Below, piece after piece: positions 7,627 to 15,234 of a stretch of 25,226 bases of DNA (position 1 is its first letter; each line of letters starts with the position of its first letter). The position numbers and the translations under genes are program-made. The notes below the pieces were generated by a model, which was given only the letters and a program-made list of their open reading frames with translations, was not told the DNA's origin and did no database searches. Source of the stretch: Thermoplasmata archaeon (GTDB lineage: Archaea; Thermoplasmatota; Thermoplasmata; Sysuiplasmatales; Sysuiplasmataceae); the NCBI GenBank assembly GCA_021796175.1, contig JAJYOM010000006.1:1-25226 (forward strand), in the 5' to 3' direction.

Positions 7627-10029
7627 GTGATGAGCATGGAACTGAAGAGCTACAGCATACACCTTGATGTGGATTTCAATACTTCCCGATATACTGGTGA
7701 GGAGGAAATCGTACTTGACGGCGCTGCTGACTACTTTGAGCTTGATGCAGTCGGTCTCAGCATAAAATCGGTAAAGGTGAACGTGGGCGCCTGCTCTTGG
7801 GATCATGACACAGATGGAGGAAAGATAATGATCAGGGGACTGCAGTTCAGCAAGATTACACTGGATTTTGCAGGAAAGGCTCTGGAGGGTGGTCTGCACG
7901 GCTTTTACAAGTCAAGTTACAGCGGTGGATATTTCCTCACCACACAATTTGAGCCTGTGGGAGCGAGACATCTTTTCCCGTGTGTCGACAATCCATCCTG
8001 GAAAGCTATATTCGAGATCTCTGTGACTGTCGACAGAGAGTTGACCGTGATCTCCAATACAGGTGTAAAATCAATCGGAGAACTGGGAGACAAAAAGAGA
8101 GTGAGTTTTGAAAAGACACCAAGAATGTCCACATACCTGCTGTTCGTGGGTATCGGCGTATACGTCGAGCAGCGCCTTTCCGACGGATTCGATGTCATCG
8201 CCGCATCCACTGAAAAACAGAAGGGAAAAGGGAAATTTGCGATAGAGAATGCCAGACTGTTTCTGGCAGAATACGAAAAATACTATTCCATAGCCTATCC
8301 GCTCAATAAGCTGCATCTTGTGGCAGTACCGCAATTTGCTGCAGGGGCTATGGAAAACTGGGGAGCGATAACATTCAGGGAGGTCGTAATGCTTGCCGAT
8401 GAAACGACCAGCGTAGCGAATAAGAGGCTTATAGCCAGTGTCCTGGCGCATGAGATCGCACACCAGTGGTTCGGCAACCTTGTCACAATGAAATGGTGGA
8501 ACGATCTCTGGCTTAACGAGAGCTTCGCCACCTACATGAGTTCGGTAATTGTGGACCGAGTTTACCCGAAATGGGAAGTATGGTCGGATTTCCTGACAAC
8601 GGAAACAAATGGTGCGATGATCGGCGACTCACTGAGAAACACGCACCCTATCGAGGTGGAAGTGGGGAAACCGGATGAGATAAACCAGATCTTCGACGAG
8701 ATAAGCTACGGAAAAGGAGCGAGCGTTCTGAGGATGGTTGCATCTTACATCGGTGAGAAGAGCTTCAGGGAAGGTGTCAATGCCTATCTCAGGAAATTCA
8801 GCTACAGCAACGCTACGAGCAGCGATCTCTGGAAGAGCCTGGAGATTTCAAGCAACGAGCCTGTTGCAAAGATTATGGAGAAATGGCTAGGCACCCCAGG
8901 ATTTCCCGTTGTCATAGCTGCCCAAAATGGGAGGGGACTCGAACTCAGTCAGGAGAGATTCCTGCTCAACGGGAAGGAAAAGGAGGCGACATGGCCAATA
9001 CCTGTTCACTACCAAATCAACGGTTTGGAAAGGAAGTTGCTGCTCGAAGGCAAAACTGCACATATCGATGCACCGGACTTGAAGCAGCTCAACCTGAACA
9101 TCGCCCAGACAGGTTTCTACAGAGTGTTGTATGATGCTGCTCTCTACGACAGGATAGCAGAAACTATCGATACTCTCAGGGAAGATGAGAAGTGGGGGAT
9201 AGCCTCTGACCTGTTCTATTTCCTGTTATCAGGGAGGGTTGAACTGCACCAATACCTCCGATTCGTCAACCTTCTGATGAACGACAGCAGCTACATCGTC
9301 GTCAGCGGCATTTCTTCAAATCTCGCTCTGCTGAGAGAGATTGTTCCTGACAATACTGAACTGTCTGCGACATTCATGAAGTTCTTCAGGAGCCAGCTCA
9401 CACGCATCGGAAGGGACAGGATAGAAGGGGAGGACGAGAACAGCGCCGTCCTCAGGGAGAGTCTAACAAATGGACTTGCGAGGTATGACACAGAATTTGC
9501 ATCGCAGCACGCCATACGCTTCGAGAATCTGGATGAACAGCCGCCGGAACTGCGCAGTTCCATAGGCATAGCTTATGCCAGATCCAGGGGAGCAGATGCT
9601 TTCGATCCTCTTTTCAACAATCTCAGGAATGCCAGAAGCGATGCCGATGCCATGAAGACTATTTTCGCTCTGACCAGTTTCAGAGAGCCCGAGCTTGTAA
9701 GGAAGACGCTTGACCTCGCCTTCAAGGGCGATGTGAACATAGCGCACATAGTGTATCTGGTATACAACACTGCAATGAATCCAGAAGGCAAGAGGGTGCT
9801 TTGGGAATGGTTCAAGTCCAACAGGGAAGCGCTGCTCAAGACCTATGCCGGAACCGGGCTCAACAATTCCATGATAGAGTACCTCATTGCCAGAGCTGGC
9901 ATCATGAACAGGAAGGATGTCGAGAATTACTTCAAAGATGAGAAGATACCTGAAGCATCAAGAGGCATAGCAAAAGGACTGGAGCTGTTGAATGCATACT
10001 CAAGGTTCAGGGAGAAGTACGGGAAGTGA
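7627..10029 (+). CDS. M1 zinc aminopeptidase, tricorn-interacting factor F2/F3 type
   Basis: An 800-residue gluzincin aminopeptidase. In Thermoplasma, factors F1, F2 and F3 trim the peptides released by the proteasome and tricorn protease to free amino acids; F2 and F3 are M1 enzymes closely related to each other. The N-terminal beta-domain is followed by GAMEN at 240-244, which binds the substrate amino terminus, and the zinc site HEIAHQWFG (His275, Glu276, His279) with the third ligand Glu298 in NDLWLNESFAT. A helical C-terminal domain of about 400 residues completes the usual length of about 780. The sequence around FDEISYGKGASVLRM is as I remember it for Thermoplasma F3, but F2 and F3 cannot be told apart here. 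Tricorn itself is not in the window. Residue numbers assume the GTG at 7627; ATG 7636 is the leaderless candidate. Confidence 0.94.
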   Translation: MMSMELKSYSIHLDVDFNTSRYTGEEEIVLDGAADYFELDAVGLSIKSVKVNVGACSWDHDTDGGKIMIRGLQFSKITLDFAGKALEGGLHGFYKSSYSGGYFLTTQFEPVGARHLFPCVDNPSWKAIFEISVTVDRELTVISNTGVKSIGELGDKKRVSFEKTPRMSTYLLFVGIGVYVEQRLSDGFDVIAASTEKQKGKGKFAIENARLFLAEYEKYYSIAYPLNKLHLVAVPQFAAGAMENWGAITFREVVMLADETTSVANKRLIASVLAHEIAHQWFGNLVTMKWWNDLWLNESFATYMSSVIVDRVYPKWEVWSDFLTTETNGAMIGDSLRNTHPIEVEVGKPDEINQIFDEISYGKGASVLRMVASYIGEKSFREGVNAYLRKFSYSNATSSDLWKSLEISSNEPVAKIMEKWLGTPGFPVVIAAQNGRGLELSQERFLLNGKEKEATWPIPVHYQINGLERKLLLEGKTAHIDAPDLKQLNLNIAQTGFYRVLYDAALYDRIAETIDTLREDEKWGIASDLFYFLLSGRVELHQYLRFVNLLMNDSSYIVVSGISSNLALLREIVPDNTELSATFMKFFRSQLTRIGRDRIEGEDENSAVLRESLTNGLARYDTEFASQHAIRFENLDEQPPELRSSIGIAYARSRGADAFDPLFNNLRNARSDADAMKTIFALTSFREPELVRKTLDLAFKGDVNIAHIVYLVYNTAMNPEGKRVLWEWFKSNREALLKTYAGTGLNNSMIEYLIARAGIMNRKDVENYFKDEKIPEASRGIAKGLELLNAYSRFREKYGK

Positions 10030-10074
10030 AGAGCGAAGGCGTGGACAGGCATTGACTGAAAGCTGGAAACAAAC

Positions 10075-10081
10075 TATTTTA
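10075..10081 (+). promoter_or_regulatory. TATA-like box for the peroxiredoxin gene
   Basis: CTATTTTA predicts transcription from about 10104, leaving a short leader with AGGTGA (10114-10119) three bases before GTG 10123. Confidence 0.35.
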
Positions 10082-10122
10082 GCCTGCAGTGTTTGAGCAG
10101 TAAAGAGAACTGCAGGTGAAAT

Positions 10123-10572
10123 GTGACTGCCAGGGAACTTGAAGTTGGAGACACGGCACCAGACTTTCCGGCCAAACTTGGCAACGACGTCAATAGCCTA
10201 TACGACATGCTCAAGACTGGACCTGTTGTGCTCTATTTTTATCCGAAGGACTTCACTTCAGGATGCACGACGGAAGCCTGCGAGTTCAGGGACTCGCTTC
10301 CTCTCTTTGTCAAGAAGGGCGCAACGGTGATAGGCGTCAGTTCTGACAGCGAGGAGAAACACGCCAGATTCGCCGAAAGGTACGGATTGCGTTTTCCGCT
10401 GATCAGCGACGGGGAGAGAAAGATAAGGGAAATGTTCGGCGTGAGGCCGACCCTCGGCTTTATACCTGGAAGGACCACCTTTGTTATAAGCAAGCAGGGT
10501 AAGATAATAGGCAAGTTTTCATCCCAGACACAACCGAAGAAACATGTGGAGGAAGCACTGTCTAAACTCTGA
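10123..10572 (+). CDS. bcp: PrxQ/BCP-type thioredoxin-dependent peroxiredoxin
   Basis: A 149-residue cytoplasmic peroxiredoxin that reduces hydrogen peroxide and organic hydroperoxides. The active-site block is FYPKDFTSGCTTEACEF: Cys48 is the peroxidatic residue and Cys53, five residues later, the resolving one, the spacing of atypical 2-Cys PrxQ enzymes. The conserved Arg is in PGRTTFVI (about 116), and GVSSDSEEKHARFAERYGLRFPLISD is the usual core strand-helix block. Length is normal (about 150). The start is a GTG behind AGGTGA; an ATG two bases earlier is out of frame. It lies about 90 bases after the aminopeptidase with its own TATA-like box. Its electron donor, probably a thioredoxin-like protein, is not nearby. 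Confidence 0.93.
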   Translation: MTARELEVGDTAPDFPAKLGNDVNSLYDMLKTGPVVLYFYPKDFTSGCTTEACEFRDSLPLFVKKGATVIGVSSDSEEKHARFAERYGLRFPLISDGERKIREMFGVRPTLGFIPGRTTFVISKQGKIIGKFSSQTQPKKHVEEALSKL

Positions 10573-10634
10573 AGATGCGAATGAAGTCGCCTGGTCAGCC
10601 GTCAATGCGGCCGGCAAGACAGTGTGACAGTTTT

Positions 10635-10832
10635 TCAGGCAGGCGGCGAGGCGCTCTGCTGGTGCATAGAAGCGGTGGTGTATACAATCGGATGCCTGCA
10701 CTTTATACATGTAATCTGGCATCTGTCTATATCAATCTGGTTCTGTGAATAGGCGTTTCTCAGCTCCTTCCTCACTCTCTCCGGAAATGCGCAATCACAA
10801 GAGCATTTGTCGTCGCTGCAGTACTTGCACAT
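10635..10832 (-). CDS. Small cysteine-rich, probably zinc-binding protein
   Basis: A 65-residue protein of unknown function. Eight Cys fall in two clusters: MCKYCSDDKCSCDC at the N-terminus (C-x2-C-x4-C-x-C-x-C) and CQITCIKC in the middle (C-x3-C-x2-C), a layout suited to one or two zinc ions. Between them lies a charged helix, PERVRKELRNAYSQNQIDID, using the AGA/AGG-rich codons of its neighbours. The frame runs upstream to GTG 10901, but a TATA-like GAATAAAC (about 10859-10866) is centred 30 bases before ATG 10832, so I prefer that start, which also begins at the Cys cluster. It converges on the peroxiredoxin gene and lies downstream of the amidohydrolase. I do not recognise the family. Confidence 0.55.
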   Translation of the reverse strand: MCKYCSDDKCSCDCAFPERVRKELRNAYSQNQIDIDRCQITCIKCRHPIVYTTASMHQQSASPPA

Positions 10833-10856
10833 GCATGTTTCGCCCCTATATCTGGA

Positions 10857-10867
10857 ACGTTTATTCA
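10857..10867 (-). promoter_or_regulatory. TATA-like box for the Cys-rich protein
   Basis: TGAATAAACGT on the minus strand is centred 30 bases before ATG 10832. A second AT-rich stretch, TTTATTATAA at about 10880-10889, lies further upstream. Both argue against the GTG start at 10901, which would lie upstream of them. Confidence 0.35.
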
Positions 10868-11003
10868 GGAGGATGAATCTTATAATAAACCTTCTCTTCA
10901 CACGGACTTTCCGGACAGCACAGGTAGCAGTAGCCGGAATGGAATGAGATTAAAGAACTGGTAATTTGTATCTGCCACTCACACTCCACACTGACTGCGG
11001 ATT

Positions 11004-12137
11004 TCATTCGACCAGGGTCTTTCCCTCACCTATTACAGCTACCGGCCATGAATCAAGAGAAAACGGATCAGAATTCCATACAACAAGTGACGAAACTTTT
11101 CCCTTTTGAATTGAGCCAAGTTCATGCATACCGAGTATCGCCGCAGGCTGACTCGAAACAAGTGAAATTGCCTTCTGCCTGCTCATGCCCAGCCTGAGGA
11201 AAAATCTCAGCTGCAGAAACAGGTTTCGCTGAAGTATTACCGGGTGGTCTGTCATGAGGCCGAACCTTACGCCCGAATCCATCAGATACTTAGAATTCCT
11301 CCAGTCTTCATGCTTGAGTTCGACCTTGTAGGAAAAAGCGTCCACCGGACCGTAGATGACATCCAGGTTCGCTTTCTTCACCTTTTTCCAAAGCTCCGCA
11401 GAGTGAACGTCGCCTGCGTGATGTATCACCGCCCTGAAACCGAATTCCTGTATGAGGTTGATCAGGTTCACTATGTCATCCTCCTTGTGGACGTGCACCA
11501 TCAGCACCTGCCTTCCGTCAAGTATTTCCATCAGTGCTTCAGTCTGCGGTTCGAGCTCAGCCCTTATTTTCTTCTTCATTGCCAAAAGCTCCTGCGCTTT
11601 TCTTGCCTTGATAAATTCATTCCGCAAAATGGACAGCGCCCCCATTCTGGTATGTGGCCTGTCGCCCTTCCATGAAGTGGTAGAGCGCGGGTTGTAGCCA
11701 AGAGCAGCCTTGATTCCCGGTTGCGATACATAGGCATCCTGTATATCCTTTGCGAAATTACGGATCATGGCTGTCTTCCCGCCAATTATGTTTCCGCTGC
11801 CCGGCATCACATGTGAATAAAGCACACCGTGCTCCACGCTGTCCCTGAGCGCAAAATCATCCATATACACTGAGTCGATGGCATTCACAAGCGGGAGCAT
11901 TGGGGCCATATGTTCATTCGCTTCGTCCTCGGCTGAGGGTTCACCGCTTCTGGCTAGGCCTATATGAGAATGCCCATCCACAAATGCGGGAGTGACTACA
12001 CCCTCTGAGACAACCTCGCATCCTGGTTTGTTCTTTTCAACGGATTTTATACGCTCCCCTTCATACACGATGTAGACATTCTTCCTGGGTGCCGAGTCGA
12101 AACCATCATAGAGCAACGTTGCCTTTACAGCTTTCAT
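11004..12137 (-). CDS. Metal-dependent amidohydrolase (COG1228, imidazolonepropionase-like)
   Basis: A 377-residue amidohydrolase with a TIM-barrel metal centre, hydrolysing an unknown substrate. The N- and C-terminal beta-sandwich parts are present (GERIKSVEKN and the C-terminal KGKVSSLVVWNSDPF). The first metal pair is His56 and His58 in TPAFVDGHSHIGL; further ligands are expected in VLMVHVHKEDD, in AVIHHAGDVH and at the Asp of GLMTDHPVI. The block MPGSGNIIGGKTAMIRN is typical of archaeal imidazolonepropionase-related proteins rather than of true HutI, so I do not call it HutI although a urocanase gene lies 6 kb away. The gene is divergent from the aldo/keto reductase. It has a T-rich box 26 bases before ATG 12137 and no Shine-Dalgarno, so it looks leaderless. 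Confidence 0.85.
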   Translation of the reverse strand: MKAVKATLLYDGFDSAPRKNVYIVYEGERIKSVEKNKPGCEVVSEGVVTPAFVDGHSHIGLARSGEPSAEDEANEHMAPMLPLVNAIDSVYMDDFALRDSVEHGVLYSHVMPGSGNIIGGKTAMIRNFAKDIQDAYVSQPGIKAALGYNPRSTTSWKGDRPHTRMGALSILRNEFIKARKAQELLAMKKKIRAELEPQTEALMEILDGRQVLMVHVHKEDDIVNLINLIQEFGFRAVIHHAGDVHSAELWKKVKKANLDVIYGPVDAFSYKVELKHEDWRNSKYLMDSGVRFGLMTDHPVILQRNLFLQLRFFLRLGMSRQKAISLVSSQPAAILGMHELGSIQKGKVSSLVVWNSDPFSLDSWPVAVIGEGKTLVE

Positions 12138-12158
12138 GCGTGGGTATCAACATGCTGT

Positions 12159-12167
12159 GATAAAAAA
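12159..12167 (-). promoter_or_regulatory. TATA-like box for the amidohydrolase gene
   Basis: TTTTTTATC on the minus strand is centred 26 bases before ATG 12137, which predicts a leaderless transcript. Confidence 0.45.
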
Positions 12168-12213
12168 ACGTTCACAGTTTGATGTGCTTCTGCAAAGCAC
12201 TCGCAATAAGGCT

Positions 12214-12223
12214 GTTAAATAAA
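12214..12223 (+). promoter_or_regulatory. TATA-like box for the aldo/keto reductase gene
   Basis: GTTAAATAAA is centred 25 bases before ATG 12244, predicting transcription from the start codon. It is divergent from the amidohydrolase promoter within the same 106-base gap. Confidence 0.5.
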
Positions 12224-12243
12224 CGGATTGCCTACCGGCGCTT

Positions 12244-13254
12244 ATGCAGTATTCTACTTTTGGACGGACGGGCATCTCGGTGTCCAGGCTCATTCTGGGT
12301 ACCTGGTACTTGCCACATACCCAGACAATGGATATGAAAGGACTGTTTCCCGTGGACAGGCAGGAAGCTTCAAGGGTCATAAGGAAAGCGCTGGATCTTG
12401 GAATCAACTTCTTTGACACTGCGGATGTCTACAGGGGAGTATACAACAGGAGGGAAAAGGGTGATCTCTCAATGGTCGGAAATTCGGAGAGGGTGCTGGG
12501 CGAAGCGCTCAAAGGAGAGGAAAGGGATTCATTTGTTGTCTCCACCAAATTCATGGGAAGAACCGGCCCTGGTCCGAATGATGCTGGCCTTAGCAGGAAA
12601 CATGTCAGGTCAGCAATCGAAAAGTCTCTGGAAAGGCTCGGACTCGACTACGTGGATATCTACCTCCTTCATGGGCAGGATGAGGTGACGGGCCCGGAGA
12701 TTTCAATAAGGTCTATGAATGATCTCATTAGCCGTGGCCATATACTCCATTTTGGCGCATCCAATCACAGCCCCGTTCAGCTAGAGGAACTATACACAGC
12801 TGCTGATAGGAAGTCGCTCGAGGAACCTGTTGCTGTGCAGGAGATATTCAACCTTGTCAACAGGTCTTTTGAGGGAGACATGTTCAGAACTGTGAACAGG
12901 CACGGCGGTGCCTCGATGATATACAGCCCTCTTGCCCAGGGACTTCTGGCAGGAAGATACAGTGGCGCAGCCGGCCCTGTCTCTAGAAAAGAATACGAGC
13001 AGAATTTCGATCCTGGAAAGGCGGGCGTGACGGAACAGCAGATGACACAGTTCTCTGATTTCGCAGTGGCGAAGAGTGCCTCCATGGCACAGATGGCACT
13101 CGCCTGGCTGCTTGCAAAGGGAAAACAGATATTCCCAATAGTCGGAGCGAGCAGTGTCGAACAGCTGGAGGAGAATGTCGGTGCGTGCAGCATCAGGCTC
13201 TCTGAGAGCGATATGGCCGAGCTTGAAACAATTTTCGGCTCAAAGCAGTCCTGA
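12244..13254 (+). CDS. Aldo/keto reductase
   Basis: A 336-residue NAD(P)H-dependent reductase with an (alpha/beta)8 barrel. The catalytic tetrad is intact: Asp58 and Tyr63 in FFDTADVYRG, Lys102 in VVSTKFMG and His143 in DIYLLHGQD. The first strand LILGTW and the C-terminal cofactor block PIVGASSVEQLEEN are typical of the AKR families related to voltage-gated potassium channel beta subunits and YghZ/Tas. The substrate cannot be read from sequence. Length is normal. The start at ATG 12244 is fixed by conserved QYSTFGRTGISVSRL beginning at residue 2 and by the TATA-like box 25 bases upstream. It lies alone on the plus strand and is followed by a structured gap. Confidence 0.92.
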   Translation: MQYSTFGRTGISVSRLILGTWYLPHTQTMDMKGLFPVDRQEASRVIRKALDLGINFFDTADVYRGVYNRREKGDLSMVGNSERVLGEALKGEERDSFVVSTKFMGRTGPGPNDAGLSRKHVRSAIEKSLERLGLDYVDIYLLHGQDEVTGPEISIRSMNDLISRGHILHFGASNHSPVQLEELYTAADRKSLEEPVAVQEIFNLVNRSFEGDMFRTVNRHGGASMIYSPLAQGLLAGRYSGAAGPVSRKEYEQNFDPGKAGVTEQQMTQFSDFAVAKSASMAQMALAWLLAKGKQIFPIVGASSVEQLEENVGACSIRLSESDMAELETIFGSKQS

Positions 13255-13758
13255 AATCAGGCAGCCGGGCAGGAAGCCCGCCGCTGTGGAGCGGCATAAA
13301 GTAAGCCGATGCGAAATCGCCATGAGGGGTTGAATGCCCGGTGAAAATGCCAGCGAAACCGAGTGACACACCACTGTCCCCCTCGAGAGCTCCAACAAAA
13401 TTCCCTGCTGGATTCCAGTTTAACCGGACCCAGATTGAAGCGGGGAAAGCACGTTCATGGCGCCTTCCAGAGTCGGGCCCGAGTTGAGATATACTGCTGA
13501 GCTCCTGACTCCAAGATCACTCAATGAATTGCCCCGCCAGGTGAAGATTGGTGAAACGGAGACTGCGTGAAAGACGAGTGACAGTGCAACTACCGCCCCA
13601 CCACTGCATTGGTCAGTCCGCCAGCTCAAATCAGTCCCCTCAAATCGCCATACATGCAGGGCGGAGATTAAAATTAGCATATCACAATTTTGCCAGTCGG
13701 GGCTGCCGAAAGGGTAGTGAAGCCTGTTGAAGTAGTGGTCCGCAAAGATAAGAATTCA

Positions 13759-13766
13759 TTTTATAC
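13759..13766 (+). promoter_or_regulatory. TATA box for the aminotransferase gene
   Basis: TTTTATAC is a good archaeal TATA box. Transcription would start near 13783-13790, giving a leader of about 40 bases that contains the five-codon frame ATG-TCC-GGA-TTT-GAA-TAG at 13783-13800 and the hairpin at 13803-13825. Confidence 0.5.
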
Positions 13767-13802
13767 CAATTATGCATTAATTATGTCCGGATTTGAATAG
13801 TC

Positions 13803-13825
13803 GATTCTGGAGTTTTTCCAGAATC
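13803..13825 (+). promoter_or_regulatory. Perfect 9-bp hairpin touching the start codon of the aminotransferase
   Basis: GATTCTGGA (13803-13811) and TCCAGAATC (13817-13825) form a perfect stem with a GTTTT loop. The stem ends one base before ATG 13827 and occupies the place where a ribosome-binding site would be. It could control translation, or be a palindromic operator. A start further downstream, such as ATG 13935, would move the hairpin away from the initiation site. Confidence 0.5.
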
Positions 13826-13826
13826 C

Positions 13827-15230
13827 ATGGCTGAATGTGATACGATGGATTGTGTCGATCCAGCAGGTGCAAGCCTTAAAACCGAGAATCGGAAATACTT
13901 TACTAAAACACCTTCATCGCTTGAACTGTGGAAAATGGCGAGGGAGCTGACGCCCTTTGGTGTCCACAGCAACTACAGATTTACAAGACCATATCCGGTG
14001 TACTTCAGGAGAGGCAACGGCTCGAGGTTGTACGATATAGACAGGAATGAATACATAGACTACAATATGGGATTTGGTGCGCTAGTTGCGGGCCATGCAA
14101 ACCCGAAACTTGTCGGTATTCTGAAGGAGAGACTTGACAATTCAAGTATGCTCGGTTTCGAGGATGAGAACAGTTTCGAGGCGGCGAACCTGCTCGCTGC
14201 GAGATTTCATGCGGAGATGATCAGGTTTTCAACCACAGGGACTGAGGCCACAATGCACGCTGTCAGAATGGCAAGAGCGTACACCGGAAGGCAAAAGATA
14301 CTGAAATTCGAGGGCTGTTACCATGGCAGCAATCAGGATCTCCTGTTCAGCATAAAACCAGATCCGTCCGCTGCAGGTCAATTGTCCACTCCCGACGCAG
14401 TACCTGCCGGGCCCGGCATACCGGACTTCATGAAGCTTGGCACTGTCATTGCCCAGTTCAATGATATCGATTCGGTAAGGAATGCTTTGGAACGCAGTGC
14501 TGGCGACGTCGCCGCAGTCATACTTGAGCCGTATCCTATGAACATGGGTGTCATCATTCCAATACCCGGTTTTATCAGTAGACTTAGGAAGCTCTGCGAT
14601 GAATACGGCGTGTTGCTGATTTTCGACGAAGTCAAAACATGCGGGAAATTCTATGGCGGTGCAGAGGAGGCACTCGGAGTAGTGCCGGACATGAAAGTTC
14701 TTGGCAAGGCGATCGGAGGAGGCGTGGCAGTGTCGGCGATCGCAGGCAGCAGGGAGATAATGGAGAACGTCGGACCGGGCGGCGTTTCGCATGCAGGTAC
14801 TTTCAATTCCAATCCACTCAGCATGAGTGCGGTTGTAACAACACTCAGGTCGGTGCTCACAAGGCAGTCAATGGCCAGGGCGCAGCGACTTTCTGAAGAA
14901 ATGGCCACCAGCTACAGCGAAATGCTCAATCTGTACGAGATTCCTTCCACTGTTCCGATCGCGGGCCTGAGCGGTGCGATTTCATTCAATTCGAAACAAC
15001 CGTGCAACTGGAGGGAATTCAGGGAGGGTGATATCGGCAGGTGGAACTACTACTATCTGTCAATGATGAACAGGGGTGTCATACCGGCAGGGCCCGGAGC
15101 GGATGAACAGTGGACTGTCTCTGTGATGCATACGGAGGATGATGTGGATAGGACAATTGAGGTATTCAAGGAAGTTGTCCCGCGGATTTCACTGCGCTAC
15201 CCGATGCCCGGCATGGAGGAAAGCGTCTAG
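13827..15230 (+). CDS. Class III aminotransferase, glutamate-1-semialdehyde aminomutase-like
   Basis: A 467-residue PLP enzyme of the HemL-like branch of class III aminotransferases. Matching blocks: MARELTPFGVHSNYR, YDIDRNEYIDYNMGFGALVAGHANP, FSTTGTEATMHAVRMARAYTGRQKILKFEGCYHG, LIFDEVKTCGKFYGG (Asp binds the PLP ring nitrogen), and VLGKAIGGGVAVSAIAGS with Lys294 as the Schiff-base lysine; HAGTFNSNPLSMSA follows. True HemL has DEVMTGFR where this protein has DEVKTCGK, and no other tetrapyrrole gene is near, so it may act on a different amino acid or amine. About 25 residues precede the first conserved block, so ATG 13935 or another internal start is possible. A TATA box and a hairpin lie just upstream. 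It converges on the antiporter gene with 4 bases between stop codons. Confidence 0.85.
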   Translation: MAECDTMDCVDPAGASLKTENRKYFTKTPSSLELWKMARELTPFGVHSNYRFTRPYPVYFRRGNGSRLYDIDRNEYIDYNMGFGALVAGHANPKLVGILKERLDNSSMLGFEDENSFEAANLLAARFHAEMIRFSTTGTEATMHAVRMARAYTGRQKILKFEGCYHGSNQDLLFSIKPDPSAAGQLSTPDAVPAGPGIPDFMKLGTVIAQFNDIDSVRNALERSAGDVAAVILEPYPMNMGVIIPIPGFISRLRKLCDEYGVLLIFDEVKTCGKFYGGAEEALGVVPDMKVLGKAIGGGVAVSAIAGSREIMENVGPGGVSHAGTFNSNPLSMSAVVTTLRSVLTRQSMARAQRLSEEMATSYSEMLNLYEIPSTVPIAGLSGAISFNSKQPCNWREFREGDIGRWNYYYLSMMNRGVIPAGPGADEQWTVSVMHTEDDVDRTIEVFKEVVPRISLRYPMPGMEESV

Positions 15231-15234
15231 ACAC

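Larger units (their letters stand above)
13255..13826. other. 572-base gap with small hairpins and a degenerate repeat; possible RNA or element remnant
   Basis: No open frame here looks like a protein. Directly after the aldo/keto reductase stop, two hairpins abut: CGGGC/GCCCG with loop AGGAA (13266-13280) and CCGCT/AGCGG with loop GTGG (13281-13294), followed by CGAT/ATCG (13307-13319). Downstream, two stretches resemble each other: TTGAATGCCCGGTGAAAAT then GCGAAACCGAG (13330-13362), and ATGAATTGCCCCGCCAGG, TGAAGAT, TGGTGAAACGGAG (about 13523-13562). A second pair, CGAGTGACA (13360-13368 and 13575-13583), is each time followed by CACCACTG within 30 bases. The final part holds the promoter of the next gene. 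This could be a structured RNA, a long untranslated region or a decayed mobile element; I cannot name a family. Confidence 0.35.

Noticed and set aside
11004..12137. Calling the amidohydrolase imidazolonepropionase (HutI), to complete a histidine pathway with hutU.
   Set aside because: The MPGSGNIIGGKTAMIRN block and active-site surroundings fit the broader COG1228 group and not classical HutI, and the gene is 6 kb from hutU in the other direction.
13325..13345. GGGGTTGAATGCCC looks like a tRNA T-arm.
   Set aside because: No matching D-arm, anticodon arm or acceptor stem can be built around it.
13320..13380. GGTGAAAATGCC followed by CACCACTGT recalls pieces of a cobalamin riboswitch.
   Set aside because: The spacing is wrong and the conserved AGCCAGGAGACCTGCC-type B12 box is absent. 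Archaeal cobalamin riboswitches are very rare and the next gene is not a B12 gene.
14229..14792. Long minus-strand frames opposite the aminotransferase (187 codons), and at 1716-2312 opposite the ATPase (198 codons).
   Set aside because: They are antisense to strongly conserved coding sequence, have no recognisable domains and follow from the codon bias of the real genes.
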